This document shows, piece after piece, positions 33,481-41,888 of a stretch of 64,000 nt of DNA. The stretch comes from Schaalia sp. JY-X169. Its GTDB lineage: Bacteria; Actinomycetota; Actinomycetes; Actinomycetales; Actinomycetaceae. The notes beneath the pieces are model-generated. The model ran no database searches and was not told the DNA's origin. It saw only the letters and a program-made list of their open reading frames with translations. The stretch lies in the NCBI RefSeq assembly GCF_014069575.1, contig NZ_CP059675.1, positions 1,364,001 to 1,428,000 on the forward strand, given 5' to 3'. Every line of letters begins with the position of its first letter. The stretch's first letter is position 1. The position numbers and the translations under genes were made by a program.

Positions 33481-36400
33481 ATGGCTGACACCTCCCCATT
33501 TACACTCCCAGACTCCGTTGCCAAGCTTGGTGCGTTTCTGCGACCTGCCGCCACTGCCGCAAACTCTCGGCAGCTTTTTCTCGAGGGCGGACGTGAGGCG
33601 GATCAGTTCTACCGCCAACGCTGGAACCACGACCGCAAGGTCCGCTCAACCCATGGGGTGAACTGCACGGGCTCGTGCTCGTGGTGGGTGTTCGTGAAGA
33701 ATGGTGTGATCACCTGGGAAACCCAGGCGGTTGACTACCCGACCACCGGCCCGGACATGCCCGAGTACGAACCGCGCGGCTGCCCTCGTGGAGCCGCGTT
33801 CTCCTGGTACACCTACTCCCCAACCCGTATCCGCCACCCCTATGCGCGCGGCATCCTCTTGGACTACTACCGCGAAGCCAAAGAGCGGTTGGGAGACCCC
33901 GTCCTCGCCTGGCGAGACGTTGTCGAGGACCCTGAGAAGTCTGCCAGGTACAAGTCTGCACGAGGCAGGGGTGGCCTGGTGAGGTGCTCGTGGCAGGAAG
34001 CGATGGAAATCGCCACAGCCGCCCACGTCTACACCACGAAGCGGTACGGGCCAGACAGGATGTTTGGCTTTTCAGTCATTCCGGCGATGTCGCAGGTTTC
34101 GTACGGCGCGGGGTCGCGTTTCTATGAACTCATGGGCGGATCGATGCTGTCGTTCTACGACTGGTACGCGGACCTTCCCCCGGCCTCGCCCGAAGTTTTC
34201 GGTGACCAGACCGATGTTCCGGAGTCTGGCGACTGGTACAACTCCCAGTACTTGATCATGTGGGGCTCCAATGTCCCTCAGACGAGGACGCCCGACGCCC
34301 ACTTCATGACAGAGGCCCGCTACCACGGCCAAAAGGTTGTGGCTGTTTCCCCGGACTTCGCCGCCAATACCAAGTTCGCTGATGAATGGCTGCGTGTCGC
34401 ACCCGGCGCTGACGGCGCTTTAGCCATGGCGATGGGGCACGTCATCCTCAAAGAGTTCCATGTGCAGCGCCAAGAGCCGTTCTTCTTGGACTACATGGCA
34501 AAGTTCACCGACTCCCCCTTCCTGGTCAAACTTGAGGAGAAGGACGGGGCGTATGTTCCGGGGAAGTTCCTCACTGCTGCCGAGGGCGCTGCGGGACCAG
34601 AGCTGGTCGACTCGGAAAACGCTGCGTTCCGCACCCTGGTGTGGGACAAAGAGCGTGGCATCGTCGACCCGGGTGGTACCTCTGCCGACCACTTTGGTGC
34701 AGAAGGCATGGGCAAATGGAACCTGGAGATGGAAGGAGTGGACCCCTTCCTTTCCGCGGATGAAATCGCGGGAGCCGAGGGCGTAGAGATCCTTCTTCCC
34801 CGCTTCGACCTTCCGGCCACACCCGAACAGGTGTCGCCGGGTACCGGCATCGTCAAGCGCGGTGTGCCGGCCGTGAAGGTTGATGGCAACCTTGTCACCA
34901 CCGTCTACGACATCCTCCTTGCGCAGTACGGCGTAGAGCGCGAGGGAATCCCCGGTGAGTGGCCCGCAGGCTACGACGACGTCGACGCGGTTCCGACACC
35001 CGCGTGGCAGGAAACCCACACCGGGGTTCCCGCCAATGCAGCGGTTCGGATCGGTCTCGAGTTCGCCCAGAACGCCATTGATTCCAAAGGCCGGTCCATG
35101 GTCATCCTTGGGGCTGGTGTCAACCACTACTACCACGCTGACACCATGTACCGGACGATCTTGGCCCTGACCTCAATGTGTGCGACGCAGGGGGTCAACG
35201 GTGGCGGATGGGCCCACTACGTCGGACAAGAGAAAGTGCGCCCGATCACAGGCTGGGCCCAGTTTGCCTTCGGCCTCGACTGGGTGCGCCCGGCACGCCA
35301 GATGATCACCACGGGGTTCTTCTATCTGATCACCGACCAGTGGCGCTACGACGGGACCCCCGTCGACAAGTTGCGTTCACCCCTTGCAGACCTCGACTGG
35401 AAGGGCAAGTCAACCGCGGACACGCTGGTTGAATCGATGAAGCGCGGTTGGATGCCCTCTTTCCCCACCTTTGACAGGTCAACCCTGCTGCTGGGCCAGG
35501 AAGCACGGGAAGCCGGAATGGCGGGTCCTGCCTACGTGGTGGACCAACTTGAGAAGGGTGAACTGAAGTTTGCTGCCGAGGATCCTGATAACCCGGAGAA
35601 CTTCCCGCGCATCCTCACCTCCTGGCGCACCAACCTCCTGGGTAACACGGCCAAGGGCGCGGAGTTCTTCTACCGGCACATGGTTGGCACAGATGACGCG
35701 GTGTCCGCTGCTGAACTCCCTGAAGACCGTCGACCCGAAACCATGGTGTGGCGCGAAGCTGCGGCCTCGGGCAAAGTCGACCTGATGATGACAGTGGACT
35801 TCCGCAACACGACCACGACGTTGATGTCCGATCTCGTCCTCCCCGCGGCGACCTGGTATGAGAAGCGGGACCTGTCATCGACTGACATGCACCCCTACAT
35901 TCACGCCTTCGACGCCGCGATTGACCCGCCGTGGGAGGCGCGCACCGACTACGAGATCTTCCAGGAGCTGGCCGGCCACGTTTCCGAGATGGCGGAGGTT
36001 CACCTCGGCAAACAGACCGACATTATCCCGGTTCCGATGGCGCACGATACCCCGGATGAGTACGCAAATCCGGGTGGAGTTGTCGCCGACCTCGACAAGA
36101 TCCCCCTCACCCCGGGGGTCAACATGCCGAAGCTGGTGCCTGTCGAACGTGACTACACGACACTCATCGATCGTTTCAACTCCCTGGGGCCGCTCGCCGA
36201 CAAGGTCGGCTTGGTCACCAAGGGTGTCGTCTATGACCCGTCGGTCGAAGTCGAGGCCCTCGGCAAACAGTACGGGACGCATCCGAGCAACGGCAGGCCA
36301 CAGATCGACAGTGCCGAGGCCGCGTGCGACATGATCCTCTCCCTGTCAGGCACCACCAACGGGCGTCTAGCGACAACCGGTTTCGAAACTCTGGAAAAGA

Positions 36401-37188
36401 GAACTGGAACCAAGCTCGCCGACCTCTCCGCGGGGCTCGAAGACAAGAAGGTCACCATCCGCCAGCTCAATGAGAAGGGACCTGAGAGCGTCATTACCTC
36501 GCCCGAATGGTCCGGCTCAGAACACGGGGGGCGGCGCTACTCAGCGTTCGTGCAGAACATTGAACGAGGGCGTCCCTTCCATACCCTCACGGGGCGGCAA
36601 CACTACTATCTGGACCACGACTGGATGCGCGACCTCGGCGAATCGCTGCCGATCTTCAAGGCACCTCTTGCCCTCGACACCCTTTACGGTGAACCAACCG
36701 TCGGTGAAACGGGCACGGTCGACGGGGAAACCAGCGTGGCGGTCCGCTACCTAACCCCGCACCACAAGTGGGCAATCCACTCGCAGTACTACGACAACCC
36801 CCACATGTTGACGCTGGGGCGCGGCGGGCAAACCGTGTGGATCAGCCCCGAGGATGCGGCGACAATCGGAGTGGCTGACAACGAGTGGATTGAGGCATGG
36901 AACCGCAACGGTGTCGTCGTTGCCAGGGCGATTGTCTCCCACCGGCTCCCCCGCGGAACTGTCTACATGTACCACGCACAGGAACGCATCATGGGGACTC
37001 CACTAACCGAAACGAACGGGCGACGTGGAGGCATCCACAACTCCCTCACCCGCGTCATGATCAAACCCACCCACCTGATCGGTGGCTACGCTCAACACTC
37101 CTACGCATTCAACTACGTGGGACCAACGGGTAGCCAACGTGACGAAGTCACCCTGATCCGTAAGCGCAGCCAGGAGGTTACGTACTGA
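33481..37188 (+). CDS. narG: Respiratory nitrate reductase alpha subunit
   Basis: A 1235-residue Mo-bisMGD catalytic subunit reducing nitrate to nitrite at the inner face of the membrane. The N-terminal FS0 cluster region HGVNCTGSCSWWVFVKNGVITWE, the segment PRGAAFSWYTYSPTRIRHPY and the later LTGRQHYYLDHDWM and molybdopterin-binding parts match NarG. No twin-arginine signal is seen, as expected for cytoplasmic NarG. GAGG at 33471-33474 supports the ATG at 33481 over a GTG at 33469. Its TGA overlaps the narH ATG. Length matches the family. Confidence 0.97.
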   Translation: MADTSPFTLPDSVAKLGAFLRPAATAANSRQLFLEGGREADQFYRQRWNHDRKVRSTHGVNCTGSCSWWVFVKNGVITWETQAVDYPTTGPDMPEYEPRGCPRGAAFSWYTYSPTRIRHPYARGILLDYYREAKERLGDPVLAWRDVVEDPEKSARYKSARGRGGLVRCSWQEAMEIATAAHVYTTKRYGPDRMFGFSVIPAMSQVSYGAGSRFYELMGGSMLSFYDWYADLPPASPEVFGDQTDVPESGDWYNSQYLIMWGSNVPQTRTPDAHFMTEARYHGQKVVAVSPDFAANTKFADEWLRVAPGADGALAMAMGHVILKEFHVQRQEPFFLDYMAKFTDSPFLVKLEEKDGAYVPGKFLTAAEGAAGPELVDSENAAFRTLVWDKERGIVDPGGTSADHFGAEGMGKWNLEMEGVDPFLSADEIAGAEGVEILLPRFDLPATPEQVSPGTGIVKRGVPAVKVDGNLVTTVYDILLAQYGVEREGIPGEWPAGYDDVDAVPTPAWQETHTGVPANAAVRIGLEFAQNAIDSKGRSMVILGAGVNHYYHADTMYRTILALTSMCATQGVNGGGWAHYVGQEKVRPITGWAQFAFGLDWVRPARQMITTGFFYLITDQWRYDGTPVDKLRSPLADLDWKGKSTADTLVESMKRGWMPSFPTFDRSTLLLGQEAREAGMAGPAYVVDQLEKGELKFAAEDPDNPENFPRILTSWRTNLLGNTAKGAEFFYRHMVGTDDAVSAAELPEDRRPETMVWREAAASGKVDLMMTVDFRNTTTTLMSDLVLPAATWYEKRDLSSTDMHPYIHAFDAAIDPPWEARTDYEIFQELAGHVSEMAEVHLGKQTDIIPVPMAHDTPDEYANPGGVVADLDKIPLTPGVNMPKLVPVERDYTTLIDRFNSLGPLADKVGLVTKGVVYDPSVEVEALGKQYGTHPSNGRPQIDSAEAACDMILSLSGTTNGRLATTGFETLEKRTGTKLADLSAGLEDKKVTIRQLNEKGPESVITSPEWSGSEHGGRRYSAFVQNIERGRPFHTLTGRQHYYLDHDWMRDLGESLPIFKAPLALDTLYGEPTVGETGTVDGETSVAVRYLTPHHKWAIHSQYYDNPHMLTLGRGGQTVWISPEDAATIGVADNEWIEAWNRNGVVVARAIVSHRLPRGTVYMYHAQERIMGTPLTETNGRRGGIHNSLTRVMIKPTHLIGGYAQHSYAFNYVGPTGSQRDEVTLIRKRSQEVTY

Positions 37189-38771
37189 TGAAAGTCATGG
37201 CTCAAGTCGCGATGGTAATGAACCTGGACAAGTGCATTGGGTGCCACACCTGTTCGGTTACCTGCAAGCAGACATGGACGAACCGCTCTGGCACTGAGTA
37301 CATGTGGTTCAACAATGTTGAGACCCGCCCCGGTGGCGGCTATCCGGCGCAGTGGGAAGACCAAGAGAAATGGCGTGGCGGGTGGAAGCGCACGAAGGCG
37401 GGCAAGGTAGTGCCGCGTTCCGGGGGACGGCTCTCCGTCCTCAGCCAGATTTTTGCGTGCCCGCGCATGCCGATGCTGGACGACTACTACGAACCGTGGA
37501 CGTATGAGTACGACAAGCTGCTCAGCGCCCCGCGGGATTCCAAGTATTTCCCTGTTGCACGTCCGGTCAGCCAGATCACCGGTGACAACATCGATACTGT
37601 CGCCTGGGGACCAAACTGGGATGATGATCTTGGCGGGGGCGAGGCCGCGTTGGCTGGGGATCCGATCTTGAAGGAGATCGCCACCAAGGTGAAGGCCGAC
37701 ATTGAGTCTTCGTTCATGTTTTACCTGCCGAGGATTTGTGAACACTGCCTGAACCCAACCTGCATGGCTGCCTGCCCGTCGGGAGCGATCTACAAGAGGA
37801 ACGAAGACGGGATCGTTCTGGTTGATCAGGACGCCTGCCGTGGTTGGCGCATGTGTGTGGCGGCATGCCCGTACAAGAAGATCTACTTCAATCATGAGAC
37901 GGGTAAGTCTGAGAAGTGCACGCTCTGCTACCCGCGGATTGAGATTGGTGAACCAACGGTTTGCTCGGAGACCTGCGTGGGGCGCCTGCGCTACCTGGGT
38001 GTCATGCTTTATGACGCAGATCGGGTCGGAGAGGCTGCTGCAACTGAAAATGAGCAGGACCTGTACGAGGCTCAGATGGACATCCTCCTGGATCCTCACG
38101 ATCCGCTGGTAGTTGCGGCTGCACGTGCCGAAGGGATTTCAGACAGGTGGATTCTGGCGGCTCAGGAGTCTCCGATCTGGTCTTTGATCAAGGAGTACCG
38201 CCTGGCCCTCCCCCTGCACCCGGAATACCGGACGATGCCGATGGTTTGGTACGTGCCGCCGCTGGCCCCCGTGGTGGATGCGGTGACCGCATCGGGTGCA
38301 GACGGTGAAGACCACAGGATTTTGCTCACCACACTGTCGAAGATGCGTATTCCCTTGGACTACCTTGCAGAGCTGTTCACGGCTGGGGATCCGCGCCCCG
38401 TTGAGTTGGCGTTGCGCAGGCTTGCGGCCATGCGTTCCCACATGCGGGATGTCAACCTGGGCCGGGAGGTTGATGAGGAGATAGCTGAATCGGTCGGCAT
38501 GACCGGGAAACAGCTTGAAGAGATGTACCGCCTGCTAGCGATCGCCAAGTATGACGACCGCTACGTAATTCCCGAGGGCGGAAGTGCACCTGCCCCCCGC
38601 ATGGAGGAACTGGGAATCGACACGGAAGGCATGGGTGATGCTGGGTATTTGGGCGAGGGCGCGCCCTCGGCCTGCACGTCGGCAATCGGTTGTGGTTCCA
38701 CCGGTGGAACGCGGCGTGAACCAGTCTTCGTTGACCTCAAAAGCCCATCTGACAGTTCGGCATTGCGATGA
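37188..38771 (+). CDS. narH: Respiratory nitrate reductase beta subunit
   Basis: A 527-residue iron-sulfur electron-transfer subunit linking NarI haem to NarG. Four cysteine groups are visible: CIGCHTCSVTC near residue 16, CEHCLNPTCMAACP near residue 184, the group RGWRMCVAACPYKK where one Cys is Trp as in the [3Fe-4S] site of NarH, and CTLCYPRIEIGEPTVCSETC. The end of the protein is a Gly/Ser-rich tail. It overlaps narG and narJ by a few bases each, so the four subunits are translated in series. Confidence 0.97.
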   Translation: MKVMAQVAMVMNLDKCIGCHTCSVTCKQTWTNRSGTEYMWFNNVETRPGGGYPAQWEDQEKWRGGWKRTKAGKVVPRSGGRLSVLSQIFACPRMPMLDDYYEPWTYEYDKLLSAPRDSKYFPVARPVSQITGDNIDTVAWGPNWDDDLGGGEAALAGDPILKEIATKVKADIESSFMFYLPRICEHCLNPTCMAACPSGAIYKRNEDGIVLVDQDACRGWRMCVAACPYKKIYFNHETGKSEKCTLCYPRIEIGEPTVCSETCVGRLRYLGVMLYDADRVGEAAATENEQDLYEAQMDILLDPHDPLVVAAARAEGISDRWILAAQESPIWSLIKEYRLALPLHPEYRTMPMVWYVPPLAPVVDAVTASGADGEDHRILLTTLSKMRIPLDYLAELFTAGDPRPVELALRRLAAMRSHMRDVNLGREVDEEIAESVGMTGKQLEEMYRLLAIAKYDDRYVIPEGGSAPAPRMEELGIDTEGMGDAGYLGEGAPSACTSAIGCGSTGGTRREPVFVDLKSPSDSSALR

Positions 38772-39433
38772 CGAAGCCGGTTCGTTTTCTCACCCCTTCG
38801 CCAGTGGCTCCCATCGAGCCAGTGGCGTGCACCGAGCAGCAGATCCGCACGGCTCACATGCTCATTGCTGCCTGGCTGACCTACCCCGAGGAACGGTTTG
38901 ATCCGGCCCTGACCGCGTACGACGAGGTTCGTGATGCGCTCCCCGCGGGCATTCGCGTGCACTTGGACGCATTCGTCGACTGGGCGGTGACCCGCCCTCG
39001 TCGTGAGGTTTGTGAGCACTACGTTGAGGTTTTTGACCAGCGGCGTCGCACTGCCCTGTACCTGAGCTACTACGTTGCTGGTGACACCCGGCTGCGGGGT
39101 AGCGCCATTTTGGGCTTCAAGGACTTTCTTGGTGCTTTGGGCTACGAAAATGACACCGATGAGCTTGATGACTACCTACCGGTGATTCTCGAGCTCTCTG
39201 CGACCTCTGGTGATCCTTTGGTCGTGCAGTTGCTGGCCGCCCACCGCGATGGCCTTGAGGTAATGCGTTCTGCCCTGCATGCTGCACACTCTCCCTACGC
39301 ACACCTTCTTGACGGCCTTGTCTGCACTCTTCCGGAGGTTTCGGACGAGGTCGTCGAACGTTTTCAACGACTCATTACCCAGGGTCCGCCCACCGAAATG
39401 GTCGGAGTCAACTTCGCTTGGAGCACATCATGA
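38768..39433 (+). CDS. narJ: Nitrate reductase assembly chaperone
   Basis: A 221-residue cytoplasmic chaperone that holds NarGH for Moco insertion and membrane attachment. The helical TorD/NarJ-type pattern HYVEVFDQRRRTALYLSYYVAGDTRLRGSAILGFKDFL near residues 83-120 is characteristic. The ATG overlaps the narH stop and its TGA overlaps the narI ATG. It does not belong to the finished enzyme. Confidence 0.94.
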   Translation: MTKPVRFLTPSPVAPIEPVACTEQQIRTAHMLIAAWLTYPEERFDPALTAYDEVRDALPAGIRVHLDAFVDWAVTRPRREVCEHYVEVFDQRRRTALYLSYYVAGDTRLRGSAILGFKDFLGALGYENDTDELDDYLPVILELSATSGDPLVVQLLAAHRDGLEVMRSALHAAHSPYAHLLDGLVCTLPEVSDEVVERFQRLITQGPPTEMVGVNFAWSTS

Positions 39434-40212
39434 ACACATTCCTGTGGATCATTTTCCCCTACCTGGCTTTAGCATCTTTGTTTATTGGGATTGTCTGGCG
39501 GTGGCGGACCGACAAGTTCGGGTGGGTGACGCGTTCTTCAGAGACGTATGAACGCACGTGGCTGCGGATTTCATCCCCGCTGTTCCACTACGGGATCCTT
39601 CTTGTGGTGATGGGCCACCTGGTCGGTCTTGCTGTCCCAGAGTCGTGGACCTCTGCAATTGGTATTAGTGAGGGTCTCTATCACTTCATGGCATTGTCGC
39701 TGGGCACAGTCGCGGCAATCATGACGATCATTGGTCTGGCGGGCCTGCTGGTACGCAGATTCGTGGTGAGGTCGGTCAAGCTCGCAACCTCTCCACGTGA
39801 CATCGTCATGTACGTCATCCTTGTTGCAGCCATCGCCTTGGGAACGCTGGCAACCGTTTCGACACAGATTTTTGGTGGCGAACACGGGTACAACTACCGG
39901 GAGACAATCAGCCCGTGGTTCCGCTCTCTGTTCTACTTCCACCCGGAAGCCCAGTTGATGGTTGATGTGCCGTGGGAGTTTAAGCTGCACATTATTGCTG
40001 GCCTGCTCCTGTTTGCAGTGCTGCCGTACACACGTCTTGTGCACGCGGTCGCGCCACCTGTCCTCTACCCCGTTCGCCCCTACATGGTGTACCGCAGCCG
40101 GGGTACGGAAGTTGGTTCACCAGGGAACTGGCAGGGCACCGGCAAGTCACCTTCACGGGATAGCGTCTCCAGCGGATCGTACCGTTCAACGTTTACGACG
40201 GAGAAGGACTAG
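39430..40212 (+). CDS. narI: Respiratory nitrate reductase gamma subunit
   Basis: A 260-residue membrane cytochrome b subunit with five predicted helices, oxidising menaquinol and passing electrons to NarH. Haem-ligating His candidates include LFHYGILLVVMGHLVG (near residues 54-69) and the pair in FKLHIIAGLLLFAVLPYTRLVHAVA. GGAG at 39420-39423 supports the ATG at 39430, which overlaps the narJ stop. It closes the narGHJI operon. A 7-bp-stem hairpin (40220-40250) follows. Confidence 0.95.
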   Translation: MNTFLWIIFPYLALASLFIGIVWRWRTDKFGWVTRSSETYERTWLRISSPLFHYGILLVVMGHLVGLAVPESWTSAIGISEGLYHFMALSLGTVAAIMTIIGLAGLLVRRFVVRSVKLATSPRDIVMYVILVAAIALGTLATVSTQIFGGEHGYNYRETISPWFRSLFYFHPEAQLMVDVPWEFKLHIIAGLLLFAVLPYTRLVHAVAPPVLYPVRPYMVYRSRGTEVGSPGNWQGTGKSPSRDSVSSGSYRSTFTTEKD

Positions 40213-40219
40213 CAATCCC

Positions 40220-40250
40220 GCCCGCCCGGTCTCGAACCCACCTGGCGGGC
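40220..40250 (+). terminator. Possible terminator after narI
   Basis: GCCCGCC (40220-40226) pairs with GGCGGGC (40244-40250) across a 17-base loop, eight bases after the narI stop. There is no T run, so termination is only possible, not shown. A second hairpin CCCGG-CCTCG-CCGGG lies at 40306-40320. Confidence 0.3.
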
Positions 40251-40259
40251 CGCGGCATC

Positions 40260-40304
40260 GCCCGAACTGACTCTGCCCGAACTGACTCTGCCCGAACTGA
40301 CCCT
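40260..40304. repeat. 15-bp tandem repeat, three units
   Basis: GCCCGAACTGACTCT is repeated at 40260, 40275 and, with one change (GACCCT ending), at 40290. The array lies between narI and the BadF-type kinase gene and is not coding. Confidence 0.8.
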
Positions 40305-40405
40305 TCCCGGCCTCGCCGGGCCTAACCCAGCCCCGCCTTGCCGGACCCTGCCAGCGCCCGCGGGAGCCACAGCTTGCAGAATGCAATCTGTCGTACGATG
40401 GGCAA

Positions 40406-40417
40406 CACATATATGTG
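40406..40417. promoter_or_regulatory. Palindromic operator candidate before the BadF-type kinase gene
   Basis: CACATATATGTG is a perfect 12-bp palindrome 41 bases before the ATG and just downstream of a TACGAT -10-like box (40394-40399), a position suited to repression. Confidence 0.45.
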
Positions 40418-40458
40418 GTCATGAAAGGCCCATATGCCCCGAGCGGACGGCTTCTGCG

Positions 40459-41403
40459 ATGCCCAGTAATAAGCTTGTCGTTGGTATTGACAGTGGAGAG
40501 ACTAAGACGAACGTTGTCGTAATGACAACGGGCGGCGAGTTGGTCGGTCGCGCCACTTCCAGTGCCAGGTTGAAGGTTATTGACGATGCAACTGAGGCGC
40601 TGAATGGTCTTGTCACCGGGATCGTCGACAATCCCGACGTGGTACATGCATCGGTATGCCTATCCGGACTTCACTTGGACACGGAAGCGTCACTGTTCCG
40701 TCAGAGGCTTCGCAGGTTCGAATGGGCCCGCAATGGTTTGGATATTGAGCCGCAACCTCTAGCAGTACTTCGCAGTGCGACTCTCAACCCCAATGCAGTG
40801 GCTGTTTCGTGTGGCGTGGGGTCTACCGCGATTGCGACAAATGACAGGGGCGAGAAGTGGACCTTCGCTTCCATGGGTAGTCTCTCCGGAGACTGGGGTG
40901 GAGGCATCGGACTGGGCAAGGCTGCGCTGTGGCATGCGGCCCGCGCCCTCGATCGCCGCGGACCGAAAACCGCCCTTACTGAGGAGATTGAATATGAGTT
41001 CGACATGCCCGTCGAGGCCGTGATTGCGGCACTGTACCGCGGGGAGATGCCCGAAGTCGAACTAGGCCGAATGGCGCCGGCGGTGTTTTACGCTGCTGAC
41101 AGGGGTGACCGGGTCGCTCAGCAACTGGTGGAACGTCAGGCATCCGAGGTCGTCGCCTATGTTCGGGCCGGAACCGATGCGCTGAGTCTGACGGGTGAAG
41201 TGGACGTGGTGCTAGCCGACAGCATCCTCGCTGCTCGTAACCCTAGCCTGCTCGACCAGGTCGAGGAGGGAGTTCTGCAAGTGCTACCGGAAGCCCAGGT
41301 TCTGTTCCCTCAGAAGGAGTCCGTGGCTGGAGCAACCCTCTTGGCGCTGCAAAGCGCAGGAGCAGATCGCGCGGCTATCGAGAGGGCAGCTGCAGCGTTC
41401 TAG
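40459..41403 (+). CDS. BadF/BadG/BcrA/BcrD-type ATPase, probable N-acetylglucosamine kinase
   Basis: A 314-residue ASKHA-fold protein. The phosphate 1 motif is VVGIDSGETKTNVVVM (residues 6-21), and a second nucleotide-binding segment is SCGVGSTAIATNDRG near residue 117, followed by SLSGDWGGGIGLGKAAL. This pattern is typical of eukaryote-like N-acetylglucosamine kinases in bacteria; benzoyl-CoA reductase-type activators are an unlikely alternative because the cluster Cys residues are absent. The ATG at 40459 matches the fold start but has a weak ribosome site. A GlcNAc kinase would fit the GH20 gene nearby. The stop overlaps the convergent response regulator gene. Confidence 0.78.
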   Translation: MPSNKLVVGIDSGETKTNVVVMTTGGELVGRATSSARLKVIDDATEALNGLVTGIVDNPDVVHASVCLSGLHLDTEASLFRQRLRRFEWARNGLDIEPQPLAVLRSATLNPNAVAVSCGVGSTAIATNDRGEKWTFASMGSLSGDWGGGIGLGKAALWHAARALDRRGPKTALTEEIEYEFDMPVEAVIAALYRGEMPEVELGRMAPAVFYAADRGDRVAQQLVERQASEVVAYVRAGTDALSLTGEVDVVLADSILAARNPSLLDQVEEGVLQVLPEAQVLFPQKESVAGATLLALQSAGADRAAIERAAAAF

Positions 41404-41888
41404 TCCGCTCGGCCGTAGTCACGCACTGCATCGAGGGCGCGCTCCATGTCCAAGACTTTGAGATAAGGGAGCGGGTTGAGCTTCATCTTGATCACGTAGT
41501 CTGTCAGCTGCTCCTTGACTATCTCGATAAGCTCCTCGGCGTTCCAAGGCTTGGCAATGTAGTGGTCCAGTTGGGCGTCATTGACAGCTCGAACCGTGTC
41601 TTCGAGGTCTGCTTGACCTGTCACCAGTACCTTTCCCGTGGCCGCAAGGTCCGGGTCATGTGCCATCTCAATCATGAAGTCGACGCCGGTGGTCCCAGGG
41701 AGTCTGTGGTCGCACAGGGCGACGGCTAAGAGGTCACCGTCATCAAGGATCTCTCCAATCACCTCCCAAGCGTCCTCGACATCCTCTGCTGGTTCAATGC
41801 GGATCGTTGGTGCCAGTTGCATGAGGTCCCGTTCAATCGCCGCACGGACTTCGGGTTCATCCTCAAGAACAAGAATTGAGAGTTTCAC
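41400..41888 (-). CDS. Receiver-only response regulator
   Basis: A 162-residue protein with one receiver domain: acidic pair in ILVLEDEP, phospho-acceptor Asp60 in ALCDHRLPG, Thr in VLVTGQADL and the conserved Lys in YIAKPWN. No DNA-binding or enzyme domain follows; the last 40 residues are a helical tail. It overlaps the histidine kinase gene by four bases and is surely its partner. It likely works through protein contact, for example with the DASS transporter or in a phosphorelay. Confidence 0.9.
   Translation of the reverse strand: MKLSILVLEDEPEVRAAIERDLMQLAPTIRIEPAEDVEDAWEVIGEILDDGDLLAVALCDHRLPGTTGVDFMIEMAHDPDLAATGKVLVTGQADLEDTVRAVNDAQLDHYIAKPWNAEELIEIVKEQLTDYVIKMKLNPLPYLKVLDMERALDAVRDYGRAD

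Noticed and set aside
40220-40320. Strong intrinsic terminator after narI
   Set aside because: Stems are present but no T-run follows, so only a weak terminator call is made.
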